Positions 18,491-27,182 of a stretch of 64,000 nucleotides of DNA are shown one piece after another. The stretch's first letter is position 1, and the number at the start of each line of letters is the position of its first letter. The notes under the pieces were generated by a model. That model ran no database searches. It had not been told where the DNA came from and saw nothing but the letters and a program-made list of their open reading frames with translations. The translations under genes and the position numbers were made by a program. The stretch comes from Nocardioides marmorisolisilvae (GTDB lineage: Bacteria > Actinomycetota > Actinomycetes > Propionibacteriales > Nocardioidaceae): the NCBI RefSeq assembly GCF_003725775.1, contig NZ_RJSG01000002.1, positions 558,001 through 622,000 on the forward strand, written 5' to 3'.

Positions 18491-19545
18491 GCCAGCGCTG
18501 ACGGTGCCGCCGTCGCGGCGGCGACCTTCTCCTTCGGTCCGGCCACGAACACCAGCTCGGTGTTGCGCAGCTTCTTGACCTCGCCGACCTTCTCCCCAGC
18601 ACCGTTGAAGATGCCGATCTGCGCGCCGACGTACCGCTTGGCGTCGAAGGCCAGCACGCCGACCTCCTCGTGCCCGGCGTCGAGCAGCCAGGAGGTCATC
18701 TCCTCCGGGGTCACCCAGGACTCGTCGTTGTAGGAGACGACCACAGTCTCGGCGTTCACCGACGCGATCAGCTCGGCGAGCGCCTGCGGCATCTCGCGCT
18801 TGCGGTTGAACCGGCTCTTGGTGACGTCATCCCGGGCGTCGATGCGCTTGCACGCGATGCCGTAGTGCTCGGGGGCGTCCCATCGGACCAGGGTCTCCCA
18901 GACGTGGTAGTTCGTGAAGTACCGGTGCTGGTTGTACGGCGGGTCCAGGTAGGCCAGGTCGACCCTCGGAGTGCTGCGGGCTGTTTCGGCCGCATCGCCG
19001 ACCACGGTGCGTCCCGGGCCGGCGATCAGCTGCGGCTCGCGCAGCGTCAGGTCCTCGTACGAGCGCGGCGCCCACGCCTTCAGATAGGCCATCTGCAGAC
19101 CGGTCGTGGAGTCCACCCGGTCGGCGGCATCGAGGAGCGAGGTCAGCAGGATCGGGCGCAGCGGGCTGGCGGCGTACCGGGCCTCGATGTGGTCGCGGAT
19201 CGCGTCGATCCGCATGCCGTTGTGCGGCTGGAAGTAGCGCGAGGCCTCGCAGAAGGTCTCGGTGACGTACCCGCGCACGCCAGGCAGAGCCGCCAGCTCG
19301 TCCAGCGCGGCTCGTACCTCGGTGGGGTCGACGCAGTCGGCGTCGGTGGCGATGTAGCAGTCGGAGAACACCCCCGAGTACGACGCGACGTCGGCCGCCG
19401 TGACGAACAGGCCGCGGCTCTTCAGCTCCTGGGCGACCCGGGTCGTGCCGGTGAACAGGTCGAGCGCGGTACTCGCCCCGACGGCCTGGGCGATGTCGCC
19501 CAGCACGCCGACCAGCAGCCGCTTGGAGCCGAGGTACTTGATCAC
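18481..19545 (-). CDS. D12-class DNA adenine N6-methyltransferase, orphan
   Basis: The 354-residue protein starts IKYLGSKRLL, the conserved N-terminus of D12-type (Dam-like) adenine methylases. It has an AdoMet motif DLFTGTTRVAQ (residues 29-39) and the catalytic motif DPPY at 201-204 (LAYLDPPYNQHRYF). The GTG at 19545 is chosen to place that N-terminus correctly. No restriction enzyme is adjacent, so it is an orphan methylase, perhaps regulatory. It begins seven bases after the stop of a large histidine kinase on the same strand, which suggests co-transcription. The recognition sequence cannot be predicted. Confidence 0.9.
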   Translation of the reverse strand: MIKYLGSKRLLVGVLGDIAQAVGASTALDLFTGTTRVAQELKSRGLFVTAADVASYSGVFSDCYIATDADCVDPTEVRAALDELAALPGVRGYVTETFCEASRYFQPHNGMRIDAIRDHIEARYAASPLRPILLTSLLDAADRVDSTTGLQMAYLKAWAPRSYEDLTLREPQLIAGPGRTVVGDAAETARSTPRVDLAYLDPPYNQHRYFTNYHVWETLVRWDAPEHYGIACKRIDARDDVTKSRFNRKREMPQALAELIASVNAETVVVSYNDESWVTPEEMTSWLLDAGHEEVGVLAFDAKRYVGAQIGIFNGAGEKVGEVKKLRNTELVFVAGPKEKVAAATAAPSALAQR

Positions 19546-19552
19546 GCCGGCC

Positions 19553-21601
19553 TCATCGAGCAGCCGCTGCTTCCTGGCGCGGGAACTCGACCCGGAACGT
19601 CGAGCCCTGGCCGTGCACCGAGCTGGCGCTGATCTTGCCGCCGTGCACCTCGGTGATCGCCTTGGCGATCGAGAGGCCGAGGCCTGACCCGGGGACATTG
19701 AGCTCATGGGCGTGCGAGGTTCGGAAGAAGCGGGTGAACAGCATCGAGCGGTCCTCCTCGCGGATGCCGATGCCGGTGTCCTGGACCTCGAGAACCGGCC
19801 CGCAGCCGTCGCGGGGACCGGCCAAGCGCACCGTGATCGTGCCGCCGTCCGGGGTGAACTTCACCGCGTTGGTGGCGAGGTTGATGACCAGTCGCTCGAG
19901 CTCGCCGTTGTCCCCGGTGATCGAGACCGGGTTCGCGGGCGCGTCCACCGCGAACGTCAGCTCGCGGTTCTCCAGGCCGGGTCTCACGATCTCGACGGCG
20001 CGCTGCACCACGCCAACCAGGTCGACCTGCCCGCGGCGCCGCCGCTGGTCGATGCTCTCCATGCTGGAGAGCGTCAGCAGGTCGTCGATCAGGGTGAGCA
20101 GGCGCCGAGCGTTCAGGTCGATACGGCTCATCGCGTCGGTCTGACCTGGCGTCGGCACTCCGTAGACGCCGTCCTGCATCAGCTCGAGGTAGCCGACGAT
20201 GTTGGTCATCGGCGTGCGCAGCTCGTGGCTGACCGAGGACACGAACGCGTCCTTGACCTGGTCGACCTCGGTGAGCCGCTTCACCGCCCGGCGCTCGGTG
20301 TCCAGGGCCTTCTGGAGCGCGTTCTGGGCGTCGATGCGGTCGGTGATGTCGTCGGCGGTCGCGACGTACCCGACGAAGGCGCCGTGGTCGTCGGTGATCG
20401 GCGACAGGATCAAGGACAGCGTCCGCGGGATGCCGTCCTTGCGCACGAACTGCCACGTCCGCGCGGTACCCGGCGGCAGCTGGCCGGTCGCCCGCACGAC
20501 CGAGACGTACGTCGGGTCGGTGCCGAGCTCACGGGCGTGGCGGGCGAGCTCGGCCTCGGTGTGGAACATCCGCGTCGACTGCCCGAAGACCTCCTCCGGG
20601 GCGTAGCCGAGGATCGCCTCCGCGCCGGGGCTGAACAGATTGATCCGGCCGAGCTCGTCGGTGCCGATGATCGCGATGCCGCGGGCGCTCTGCACCAGCC
20701 GCTCGCTGCGGGCGCGCTCGCGCAGCGCCTGGCTCGCACTCGCGCGCTGCATGGAGACCGCCATCGCGAACGGGATCGTGACCATCGCGCACGCGATCAG
20801 GAACGCCTGCTGGGGGAGGTGGTGCGCCTCGGGGTTGAGCCGGTCCATCAGGGCCGGGTCGGAGAACGGTCCGTAGCCGCTGTTGCTCAGCGTGCTGGAG
20901 ATGATCCCGACGGTCAGCAGCTGGAGCAGCCCCTCGCGCATCGGCGCGCGGAAGGCGACCCAGCCCAGCAGCGGGATCACCAGGAACGCCAGGCTCGGCA
21001 TCTCCCGCGGGATGAACGCCGCCGTGGTGACGCCGATGGTGAGGACCCACGCGGCGATCCGCTCCAGGTTGCCGTAGTAGACGGCGTTGGCGCCGCTGTA
21101 GGTCTTGAACAGACCGAGAAGGAGCGCCTCGCTCGCCAGGTGGGTGACGAACACGGCGATCGCGACGCGCCACGGCACCCCGAAGCTGTTGGCCGCCGAC
21201 ACGGCAGCGAAACCGCCGGCGCCGGTCAGCGCGCTGAGGGCGCAGGCGAAGAAGAAGCGGCCCAGGTCGTTCGGCTCGAGCAGCGACCAGCGTCGGGTCC
21301 ACCCGAGGGTCAGCACCCGCTGGGCGACGATCGCCTCGATCGTGACCGCGACCGAGTACCCGAGGGAGACCCCGACCGGGTAGCCGCCGATGAGGAAGGT
21401 GATCGAGGTGAGCGTGGTGATGCCGGCGACGACGTACGGGGTGGCCCGGCGCGGGCTGATCACCAGGGCGCCCGAGGCCAGGCCGACCGGCCACATGAAG
21501 CCGGCGTGCCCACCGTCGGGCTGGGTGGCGACCGCGCTCAGGCCGAAGCCGAACATCAGAGTCAGGACTCCGGCCAGACGCAGGCCCAGAGTGCGGTTCA
21601 A
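19553..21601 (-). CDS. MASE1-PAS sensor histidine kinase without adjacent response regulator
   Basis: The 682-residue protein has an N-terminal region with about eight membrane helices of MASE1 type (residues 1-300), a PAS domain (about 305-425; ARGIAIIGTDELGRINLFSPGAEAILGY) and a HisKA domain with the phosphoacceptor H459 in SSVSHELRTPMTNIVGYLEL. A HATPase domain follows with N box NLATNAVKF, G1 DTGIGI and G2 GSGLGLSIAKAI. It is an orthodox HisKA kinase. No receiver-domain gene is nearby; the next gene downstream is the DNA methylase. Confidence 0.93.
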   Translation of the reverse strand: MNRTLGLRLAGVLTLMFGFGLSAVATQPDGGHAGFMWPVGLASGALVISPRRATPYVVAGITTLTSITFLIGGYPVGVSLGYSVAVTIEAIVAQRVLTLGWTRRWSLLEPNDLGRFFFACALSALTGAGGFAAVSAANSFGVPWRVAIAVFVTHLASEALLLGLFKTYSGANAVYYGNLERIAAWVLTIGVTTAAFIPREMPSLAFLVIPLLGWVAFRAPMREGLLQLLTVGIISSTLSNSGYGPFSDPALMDRLNPEAHHLPQQAFLIACAMVTIPFAMAVSMQRASASQALRERARSERLVQSARGIAIIGTDELGRINLFSPGAEAILGYAPEEVFGQSTRMFHTEAELARHARELGTDPTYVSVVRATGQLPPGTARTWQFVRKDGIPRTLSLILSPITDDHGAFVGYVATADDITDRIDAQNALQKALDTERRAVKRLTEVDQVKDAFVSSVSHELRTPMTNIVGYLELMQDGVYGVPTPGQTDAMSRIDLNARRLLTLIDDLLTLSSMESIDQRRRRGQVDLVGVVQRAVEIVRPGLENRELTFAVDAPANPVSITGDNGELERLVINLATNAVKFTPDGGTITVRLAGPRDGCGPVLEVQDTGIGIREEDRSMLFTRFFRTSHAHELNVPGSGLGLSIAKAITEVHGGKISASSVHGQGSTFRVEFPRQEAAAAR

Positions 21602-21653
21602 CAGGCCTCCTCGTCTCGACCTCAGGGCGCCACCCTATGCGGGTGGAGGCCTG
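21602..21653 (-). terminator. Hairpins downstream of the secreted propeller gene
   Basis: CAGGCCTCC (21602-21610) can pair with GGAGGCCTG (21645-21653), and CCACCC (21630-21635) with GGGTGG (21641-21646). The two pairings overlap and are alternatives. The site lies between the propeller gene stop and the kinase start on the minus strand. Confidence 0.5.
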
Positions 21654-21670
21654 CGAGTGGGCAGGTCCGG

Positions 21671-23209
21671 CTAACTGCCGTCGGCGATCCTGACCAGCCC
21701 GCCGAGGGTTCCCACGTACGCCGCGCCGTCCGGCCCGATGCTCACCGGGGCGTAGTTGTTGTTGAAGCCGAGGTTGCTGCCCACCAGCTTGGAGAACACC
21801 TGCTTTCCGGTGCGCAGGTCGAGTGCGGTGAAGAACCACGTCTCGGGCGCCAGCGCGTTCGGCAGCGGCAGAGCCTTCCAGGGCAGCTCGGCCGCGCTCG
21901 GGTGGGTGTAGGTGTAGAGCAGGCCGGTTGCGAGGTCGGCCTTGCTGACCACCGTCGGAACCCGCACCTGGTCGTTCTCCCAGGCGATGTGGCACCCGCC
22001 GTTGGCGTAGTCGACCGCGACCTTGACGACGCCGGGCTCGGTGTCGGGGGAGCGCAGGGTTACGTCCTTGGGGATCGGGCCCTCGTAGCCGTAGTTGTTC
22101 TCCGCGATCAGGCCGCCGGGCACCGAGACCAGGCTGTTCTCGTCGGAGCCGAGGTCGTCGGCGAAGATCGGCTGCTTGCACAGCACCGGACCCGGTCCGG
22201 CCTTGCCGCGACGGAAGACCAGGACGTTCATCTTCGGGTCGGCGTTGTCGGTGATCGCGATCGAGCCGCCGCCGGCGGCGGAGGCCGAGCCGATCAGTGT
22301 CGGTGTGGTGCCGCTGCCCTGGCTGACCTGGCCGGGCTTGACCCGTGAACCGTTGTCGTAGGGCTGGCGCCACGTCACGCTCGGCTGCCCGTTCTTCACG
22401 TCGAACCGGTACAGCGCCGCGGTCGAGACGATGAAGACGCCGCCAGACTCGTCCATGGCGAAGCTGTTCGCGATCGTCTCGCCGGTCGGCAGCGACATCG
22501 AGCGGACGACACCACCCGGGGTCACGAAGCCGACCTTGCCGGAGACGGTCACGAACCAGAGGTTGTTGTGCCAGTCCGGCAGCGCGGACTGGATGCCCGA
22601 GCCTTGGGCCACTGCGCTGACGTCGACGTCGCGGACCTTGGTCAGCGTGTTGCCGGAGACCTTGATAGTGAAGATGTGGCCGGTGAAGGTCGAGACCACC
22701 GCGCGATCGAGGTTGTCGAGGTAGAAGTACCCGCCGCCGGAGAAGTTCTGGAACGAGAACGATCCGACGTTCTTGCGCGCCGGCAGGTTGTACGACGCGA
22801 TGGTGGCCAGCGTCGTCGGGTTCATCAGCCGCAGCGTCGCGCCGGTCGGGGAGACGCAGACCGTCACGATCCGGCCGAGCTTGTCGAAGGTGACCGAGCC
22901 GCAGTCGGCGACGAAGAGCGTGCTCTTGACCTTGAGGTTCTTGCCGATCGGCCCCGGCCGGTTGTAGGCGTCGGTCTGGTAGGCGTCGTTGTGCAGGTTG
23001 CTGCTGTCGTTGGCTGCCATGAACGGGTGCTGCGGCACGTGCTGGAGCGGCAGCGGCTGTGCCGTCGACGGCGCTCCGACGAACGGCTGGAGCAGCGCAT
23101 CGCGCGGGTCCGACGGGATCGGGATCGCCGCGACGCCGAACGCCGAGGGGAGGGCCGTGGCGAGGCTGGCGGCGAGGAGCAGGGACAGCACGGTGAGGAG
23201 GCGGCGCAT
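21671..23209 (-). CDS. Secreted beta-propeller (PQQ-like repeat) protein
   Basis: The 512-residue protein has a signal peptide (MRRLLTVLSLLLAASLATALPSAFG) and a mature chain of repeated short beta blades such as DKLGRIVTVCVSPTGATLRLMN, SGGVFIVSTAALYRFDV and IGPDGAAYVGTLGGLVRI. These resemble PQQ-binding/WD-like propellers. No catalytic residues stand out, so it may be a structural or binding protein. The ATG at 23209 has GAAGGA six bases upstream. It appears monocistronic, with a terminator at 21602-21653. Confidence 0.8.
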   Translation of the reverse strand: MRRLLTVLSLLLAASLATALPSAFGVAAIPIPSDPRDALLQPFVGAPSTAQPLPLQHVPQHPFMAANDSSNLHNDAYQTDAYNRPGPIGKNLKVKSTLFVADCGSVTFDKLGRIVTVCVSPTGATLRLMNPTTLATIASYNLPARKNVGSFSFQNFSGGGYFYLDNLDRAVVSTFTGHIFTIKVSGNTLTKVRDVDVSAVAQGSGIQSALPDWHNNLWFVTVSGKVGFVTPGGVVRSMSLPTGETIANSFAMDESGGVFIVSTAALYRFDVKNGQPSVTWRQPYDNGSRVKPGQVSQGSGTTPTLIGSASAAGGGSIAITDNADPKMNVLVFRRGKAGPGPVLCKQPIFADDLGSDENSLVSVPGGLIAENNYGYEGPIPKDVTLRSPDTEPGVVKVAVDYANGGCHIAWENDQVRVPTVVSKADLATGLLYTYTHPSAAELPWKALPLPNALAPETWFFTALDLRTGKQVFSKLVGSNLGFNNNYAPVSIGPDGAAYVGTLGGLVRIADGS

Positions 23210-23271
23210 CAGGATCCTTCGGGAGGGAGTCTCGGGATATTAACGACTCACGTTGCTTCCCGGGTACGACG

Positions 23272-23526
23272 TCACCTTCGCGAGCTCGTGGCACAACCCT
23301 TGAACTGTGTCGGGGTCCCGTGCAGCTTCGAGCAATCGAGCGGTCTGGGTGGTGACGGCCACGGGGGGAGGCCTCCTCGAGGTGCCCCGTGAGGAGGAGG
23401 GCGATGGAGCGTGGGCCCCGACTCTGCGTGGATGACGAGGATGACTGCAGTTACCGCCACCGCGGTGGTCAGCAGGGCGATCGCAACCAGCTGGAGGATC
23501 GCGGTCCGGATCTGGTTCGAGTTCAT
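23272..23526 (-). CDS. Possible small single-pass membrane protein (84 residues)
   Basis: The frame MNSNQIRTAILQLVAIALL begins with one strong membrane helix (about residues 8-33), followed by a proline- and arginine-rich tail with two cysteines (LDC, KGCATSSRR). No ribosome-binding site or -10 box precedes the ATG, and I know no homologue, so the call is weak. If it is not a gene, the 412-base stretch 23210-23621 holds only the terminator at 23570-23609. Confidence 0.35.
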   Translation of the reverse strand: MNSNQIRTAILQLVAIALLTTAVAVTAVILVIHAESGPTLHRPPPHGAPRGGLPPWPSPPRPLDCSKLHGTPTQFKGCATSSRR

Positions 23527-23569
23527 ACAGGCGGACGGGCGTGGCCGCACATGATGACGCCGAATTGGT

Positions 23570-23609
23570 CGGAGGGCCCTCCCCACCCAGAAACAGGGAA
23601 GGCCCTCCG
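23570..23609 (-). terminator. Terminator hairpin after the LPXTG gene
   Basis: CGGAGGGCC (23570-23578) pairs with GGCCCTCCG (23601-23609) around a 22-base loop, 12 bases beyond the stop of the surface-protein gene on the minus strand. Confidence 0.65.
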
Positions 23610-23621
23610 GTCTGTGAGGGG

Positions 23622-24869
23622 TCAGCGGACCCCGTGCCGGCGGCTGAAGCGGATCAGCGCGGCACCGGCGAGCATCGCCAGCAGGCCGGTCGGCGCCATC
23701 CACGGCGGGACGCCGTTGCCGGTCTCGGGCAGAACGGTCGCCGAGGAGGAGGTCTCGGCGGCCGGGGCGGCCTGCGGCCCGGCGGTGTCGCCGGTCGGCA
23801 CGTCGGTGGTCGGGGTGCCCGGGTCGGTGGTCGGGTCGTCGCTCGGCGGGTCGACGCACGGCGCCGTGGCCGGCAGGGCCGGGCTGAGCAGGACCTGCTC
23901 GGTCCACCCGTCGCTGACGAGCTCCTTCGACTCGGGAACGTCGACGATCGTGGTCTCGGAGTCCGCGACCTCGCTCCAGCCGTCACCGGCGGGCGCGGCG
24001 GCCGAGGTCGCGTCGGTCTGCTCGTGGTGGGAGCCGCTGACCTTGGAGTTGCCGGTCGGGTCGTAGCCCGCCGGCGCGGAGGTTGTCCAGACGGTGTCGT
24101 AGACCGCGTCGAAGCTCCGGGTTGCGACCAGGCTCCACCCGTCGCCGGCCGGGGCGTCGCCGTCGGTCGTCTCGTTCTCGGTGGTGCTGGTGCCCGGCCG
24201 GCTGTCGGCCGGGCCGGTCCAGTCGCCGCCAGGGGAGGACAGCGACCAGACCGACTCGTCGTGGGTGATGGCCGGGACGGCCGGCGTACCGGGGGTGGCG
24301 GGGGAGTCGACGACCCAGACCTGGGTGGTGACGGCCGGCGTCACGACGGTCTCGCGGGTGTTGCCGGTCTTGACCCAGCCGTTGCCCTGGCCGTTCTGGG
24401 CGCCCCAGTCCTCGGACTCCCAGCGCAGCTTGTGGGTGACCTGGTGCTCGTACTCCCACTCGGTGATGACGACGGCGGGCGTGGTGACCACGGTGTCGTA
24501 GTGACCGGTCGCCGGGGTGCCGGGAACAGCGGGAACGGCGGGGACGTCGGTCACGGTCCGGGTCCACAGGTACTCGGTCGGGCCGGCGACCTGCCGGGTC
24601 CAGTTCGTCTCGACGCTCGCGGGGGAGACCAGCTTGGTGTACTCGTAGGAGTAGTCGTCGACGTCGCGCTGCCAGAGCCACTCGTTGTGGCTCTGCGCCG
24701 GGACGGTGCGGAAGACGGCGTCGTGCACGACCGTGCTGTAGACGGCGTCCACGGCCGGCTGGCCGCAGCCGCGCTCATCGGCCGCGTTGGCCGCCGGGGC
24801 GGCGAGGGTGAACGCCGAGGCGACGGCGATGCTGGCGAGGGAACCGGTGAGGAAGCGGCTGCGGGTCAT
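23622..24869 (-). CDS. LPXTG-anchored cell-wall surface protein
   Basis: The 415-residue protein has a signal peptide, a long Thr/Pro/Val-rich extracellular region and a complete sortase signal: LPETG (about 380-384), a hydrophobic helix and the basic tail RFSRRHGVR. The exterior contains repeated APAGDGWS units (about 24140 and 23975 on the minus strand) and VPAVPGTPA-type linkers, plus two cysteines near the ends. The second Met (24869) is preferred because AGAGAG then lies nine bases upstream; 24878 is the alternative. No sortase gene is in the window. The ligand is unknown. Confidence 0.88.
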   Translation of the reverse strand: MTRSRFLTGSLASIAVASAFTLAAPAANAADERGCGQPAVDAVYSTVVHDAVFRTVPAQSHNEWLWQRDVDDYSYEYTKLVSPASVETNWTRQVAGPTEYLWTRTVTDVPAVPAVPGTPATGHYDTVVTTPAVVITEWEYEHQVTHKLRWESEDWGAQNGQGNGWVKTGNTRETVVTPAVTTQVWVVDSPATPGTPAVPAITHDESVWSLSSPGGDWTGPADSRPGTSTTENETTDGDAPAGDGWSLVATRSFDAVYDTVWTTSAPAGYDPTGNSKVSGSHHEQTDATSAAAPAGDGWSEVADSETTIVDVPESKELVSDGWTEQVLLSPALPATAPCVDPPSDDPTTDPGTPTTDVPTGDTAGPQAAPAAETSSSATVLPETGNGVPPWMAPTGLLAMLAGAALIRFSRRHGVR

Positions 24870-24890
24870 GGTGATCATCTCTCTGGTAGG

Positions 24891-24908
24891 GCCCCATTCC
24901 GTTGGGGC
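24891..24908 (-). promoter_or_regulatory. Small hairpin in the LPXTG gene leader
   Basis: GCCCC (24891-24895) pairs with GGGGC (24904-24908) around an eight-base loop, just upstream of the ribosome-binding site. The leader (24870 to about 25060) is less GC-rich than its surroundings. I recognise no riboswitch in it. Confidence 0.3.
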
Positions 24909-25065
24909 GATATCAGGAGGTCCCGCAGTGGGTGCGAATCCGTTGGTGACTCCCGTGACCAGATCAACGCGAGCAAGAAAGGGAAGTTACGGGCGAAACG
25001 GACATAAAGGTAAGTCGGGACCTTGGTCCCGGAGTCGGCCGCGCCGCCGTGGGTAGGGGCTCCTC

Positions 25066-25299
25066 ATGGGAGCAGCTCTGATCGGTTTCGGCGCCGCCAT
25101 GCTCTGGGGCGCTATCGCCTTCGCCGTCGGCGTACGGGTCGGCTACATCCGCGCCTCACGGCGGGTCCTGGTCCTCCCGCCGCCCCGGATGCCGCTCGGC
25201 AACACGGTGCAGCGGATGCCCGAGGAACGGGCCGGCTCCTGGGAGGAGCCCGACTGGTCGAGGTCGACCCGGACCGAAGATCCGGGGACCGACACGTAG
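25066..25299 (+). CDS. Small membrane-anchored protein (77 residues), unknown function
   Basis: The product has one N-terminal membrane helix (MGAALIGFGAAMLWGAIAFAVGV) followed by a charged cytosolic tail rich in Arg, Glu and Thr. A TAGGGG box (25054-25059) lies six bases before the ATG, close to the TANNNT rule. It lies between the divergent surface-protein gene and a tRNA on the other strand. No family is recognised. Confidence 0.5.
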   Translation: MGAALIGFGAAMLWGAIAFAVGVRVGYIRASRRVLVLPPPRMPLGNTVQRMPEERAGSWEEPDWSRSTRTEDPGTDT

Positions 25300-25302
25300 T
25301 GG

Positions 25303-25378
<76 letters not shown>

Positions 25379-25487
25379 GTGAAGCGTTGGGAACCTTAGC
25401 AGCCGCAGAGCCGCTCGACGAAATCGGATACGCCCGATGTGCCCGGGCTCACGGACCGGTCGCCGACCGACCCGTTCCCGGCGCTTC

Positions 25488-25507
25488 CGACCCGATGCAT
25501 CGGGTCG
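25488..25507 (-). terminator. Perfect 20-base palindrome, likely terminator of the FAD oxidoreductase gene
   Basis: CGACCCGATGCATCGGGTCG is its own reverse complement. As RNA it folds as CGACCCGA-TGCA-TCGGGTCG. It lies 34 bases beyond the stop of the minus-strand gene ending at 25542. Confidence 0.55.
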
Positions 25508-25541
25508 CTCTGCCGGTTTCACGTCCTGCCTAGGGAAACCG

Positions 25542-27113
25542 TCAGCGCGACGCGAGCACCGCCTGGGCGGCGTTGTGCCCGCCGAGCCCCGAGACCGCTC
25601 CGCCACGCCGTGCACCGGAGCCGCAGAGCAGCACGGAGTCGAGGTCCGTGGCCACGCCCCACTGCTGGGCTGGGGTGGCCAGCGACTCCCGGTTCGAGGC
25701 CCAGGGCCAGGCCAGGTCGCCGTGGAAGATGTGCCCTCCCGGCATCGCCAGGTCGGCCTCGATGTCCTGGGGGAACTTGGCTTCGACGCAGAGCTCGCCG
25801 TTCGGTCCGGTCATCACGCAGCCGAGCAGCGGCTCCATCAGGTGCTCGTCGATGCCGGCGATCGCGCGGCGTACCGCCTCGAGCCGGCGCTCCTCGCTGT
25901 CGACGGCGAACAGCGGCTCGGGCAGGTGCAGTCCGAAGTAGGTCAGCGTGTGGGCACCGAACGAGGCCAGCTCGCCGAGGATCGAGGGGTCGGTCAGCGA
26001 GTGGCAGTAGAGCTCGCCAGGCGGGCTCGCCGGCAGGTCGCCCGCGGCCGCGCTCCGGTACGCCGCCCCCAGCGCGTCGTACTCCTCGCCCACGTGGAAG
26101 GTGCCGGCGAAGGCCGTGCGCGGGTCGACGCCGCTCTTGAGCCGGGGGAGCCGGGAGAGCAGGAAGTTGATCTTGAGCTGGGAGCCGACCGGCTTGGAGG
26201 CGGCGTCGGGCTCCTCGCCGAGCAGGATCCGCAGCACCCACGGGGCGACGTTCGAGAGCACCGTCCGGGCGCGCACGCTGTGCTCGCGGTCGCCGTCGTG
26301 CCAGGTGACCTCCGCGCCGTCGCCGTCGGCGCGGATCGCGCTGACCCCGGCGTTGGTGAGCACCTCGGCCCCGGCCTTGGCCGCGGCACGGGCGAGCGCG
26401 TCGGTGACCGAGCCCATGCCGCGGACCGGCACCCGCCACTCACCGGTGCCGTTGCCGATCAGGTGGTAGAGGAAGCAGCGGTTCTGGATCAGCGAGGTGT
26501 CGTGGACGTCGGCGAAGGTGCCGATCAGGGCGTCGGTCGCGACGACGCCGCGGACCAGGTCGTCGGCGAAGCGCTTCTCGATCACCTCGCCGATCGGTCG
26601 CTCCACCAGGGCGGACCAGATCTCGGGGTCGACGCCCTCGGCCATCGCGCGCGCGGTGACGAGCGGTTGGGTCAGGGTCGGCGCCACCCGCTCGGCGAGC
26701 CCGCGGACGTCGCCGTAGAACTGCTGCCAGGCGGCGTACTCGTCGTCGCTGCCGGTCAGGGCGCGGAACGACTCCTGGGTCGCCCGCCCCTCCTCGTGCT
26801 CGACCAGCAGGCCGAGGCTGCGGCCGTCGCGGATCGTGGGGGAGTAGGACGCGACCGACCGCGAGCGCAGCTCGACGTCGAGCTCGAGGTCCGCGGCGAT
26901 CGACTCGGGGAGCAGCGAGACCAGGTAGGAGTAGCGCGAGAGCCGGGCGGGCAGGCCGGGGAACGCCTCGGTGCTGATCGCGGCGCCGCCGGTGTGGTCG
27001 AGGCGCTCCAGCACGAGCACCGACATGCCCGCACGAGCCAGGTACGCAGCGGCCGTGAGTCCGTTGTGCCCGCCGCCCACCACCACGACGTCGTAGCTCC
27101 CCCGCGCGCTCAT
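25542..27113 (-). CDS. FAD-dependent oxidoreductase, phytoene-dehydrogenase/PYROXD2-like
   Basis: The 523-residue protein starts with an FAD-binding Rossmann motif VVVVGGGHNGLTAAAYLARAG and LVLERLDHTGGAA. It ends with the second FAD block SGARRGGAVSGLGGHNAAQAVL, the order found in CrtI-like desaturases and the PYROXD2 branch. No carotenoid genes are adjacent, so the PYROXD2-like group of unknown substrate is preferred. The ATG at 27113 follows TACGGT (27120-27125 on the minus strand) by six bases. A palindrome at 25488 follows the gene. Confidence 0.88.
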   Translation of the reverse strand: MSARGSYDVVVVGGGHNGLTAAAYLARAGMSVLVLERLDHTGGAAISTEAFPGLPARLSRYSYLVSLLPESIAADLELDVELRSRSVASYSPTIRDGRSLGLLVEHEEGRATQESFRALTGSDDEYAAWQQFYGDVRGLAERVAPTLTQPLVTARAMAEGVDPEIWSALVERPIGEVIEKRFADDLVRGVVATDALIGTFADVHDTSLIQNRCFLYHLIGNGTGEWRVPVRGMGSVTDALARAAAKAGAEVLTNAGVSAIRADGDGAEVTWHDGDREHSVRARTVLSNVAPWVLRILLGEEPDAASKPVGSQLKINFLLSRLPRLKSGVDPRTAFAGTFHVGEEYDALGAAYRSAAAGDLPASPPGELYCHSLTDPSILGELASFGAHTLTYFGLHLPEPLFAVDSEERRLEAVRRAIAGIDEHLMEPLLGCVMTGPNGELCVEAKFPQDIEADLAMPGGHIFHGDLAWPWASNRESLATPAQQWGVATDLDSVLLCGSGARRGGAVSGLGGHNAAQAVLASR

Positions 27114-27119
27114 GGAAGC

Positions 27120-27125
27120 ACCGTA
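27120..27125 (-). promoter_or_regulatory. -10 box TACGGT for the FAD oxidoreductase (leaderless)
   Basis: TACGGT on the minus strand lies six bases before the ATG at 27113. The divergent pirin promoter begins about 22 bases away. Confidence 0.5.
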
Positions 27126-27146
27126 GTGGACAAATCGCTCAGGGTC

Positions 27147-27175
27147 TGGAATAAAGTTGAATATCAAACTATTGT
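27147..27175 (+). promoter_or_regulatory. Pirin promoter with MarR-type operator in the spacer
   Basis: A -35-like TGGAAT (27147-27152) and -10 TATTGT (27170-27175) are 17 bases apart, with the ATG seven bases further on (leaderless). The spacer holds AGTTGAATATCAAACT (27155-27170), centred on the perfect half-sites TTGA-ATA-TCAA. A protein bound there would block the promoter. Similar half-sites flank the marR/yceI promoter at 52414-52472. Confidence 0.55.
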
Positions 27176-27182
27176 GCTGGAC

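Noticed and set aside
16588-19545. Restriction-modification or defence island built from the HNH gene and the DNA methylase
   Set aside because: The two genes are separated by bcp, DUF3618 and a GroES-like gene, all core genes in relatives; the HNH gene resembles stand-alone phage-type nucleases rather than a restriction subunit.
19706-22348. 880-residue open frame antisense to the histidine kinase and propeller genes
   Set aside because: Very high Arg/Gly/Asp composition, no domain, and the opposite strand encodes clear families. Long antisense frames are common in DNA of this GC content.
20529-23294. 921-residue open frame on the minus strand across two genes
   Set aside because: It is the out-of-frame shadow of the kinase and propeller genes, with Arg/Pro-rich noise and no motif.
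24870-25060. Possible riboswitch (c-di-AMP or cobalamin) in the LPXTG gene leader
   Set aside because: No conserved core of either class could be found; only one small hairpin is visible.
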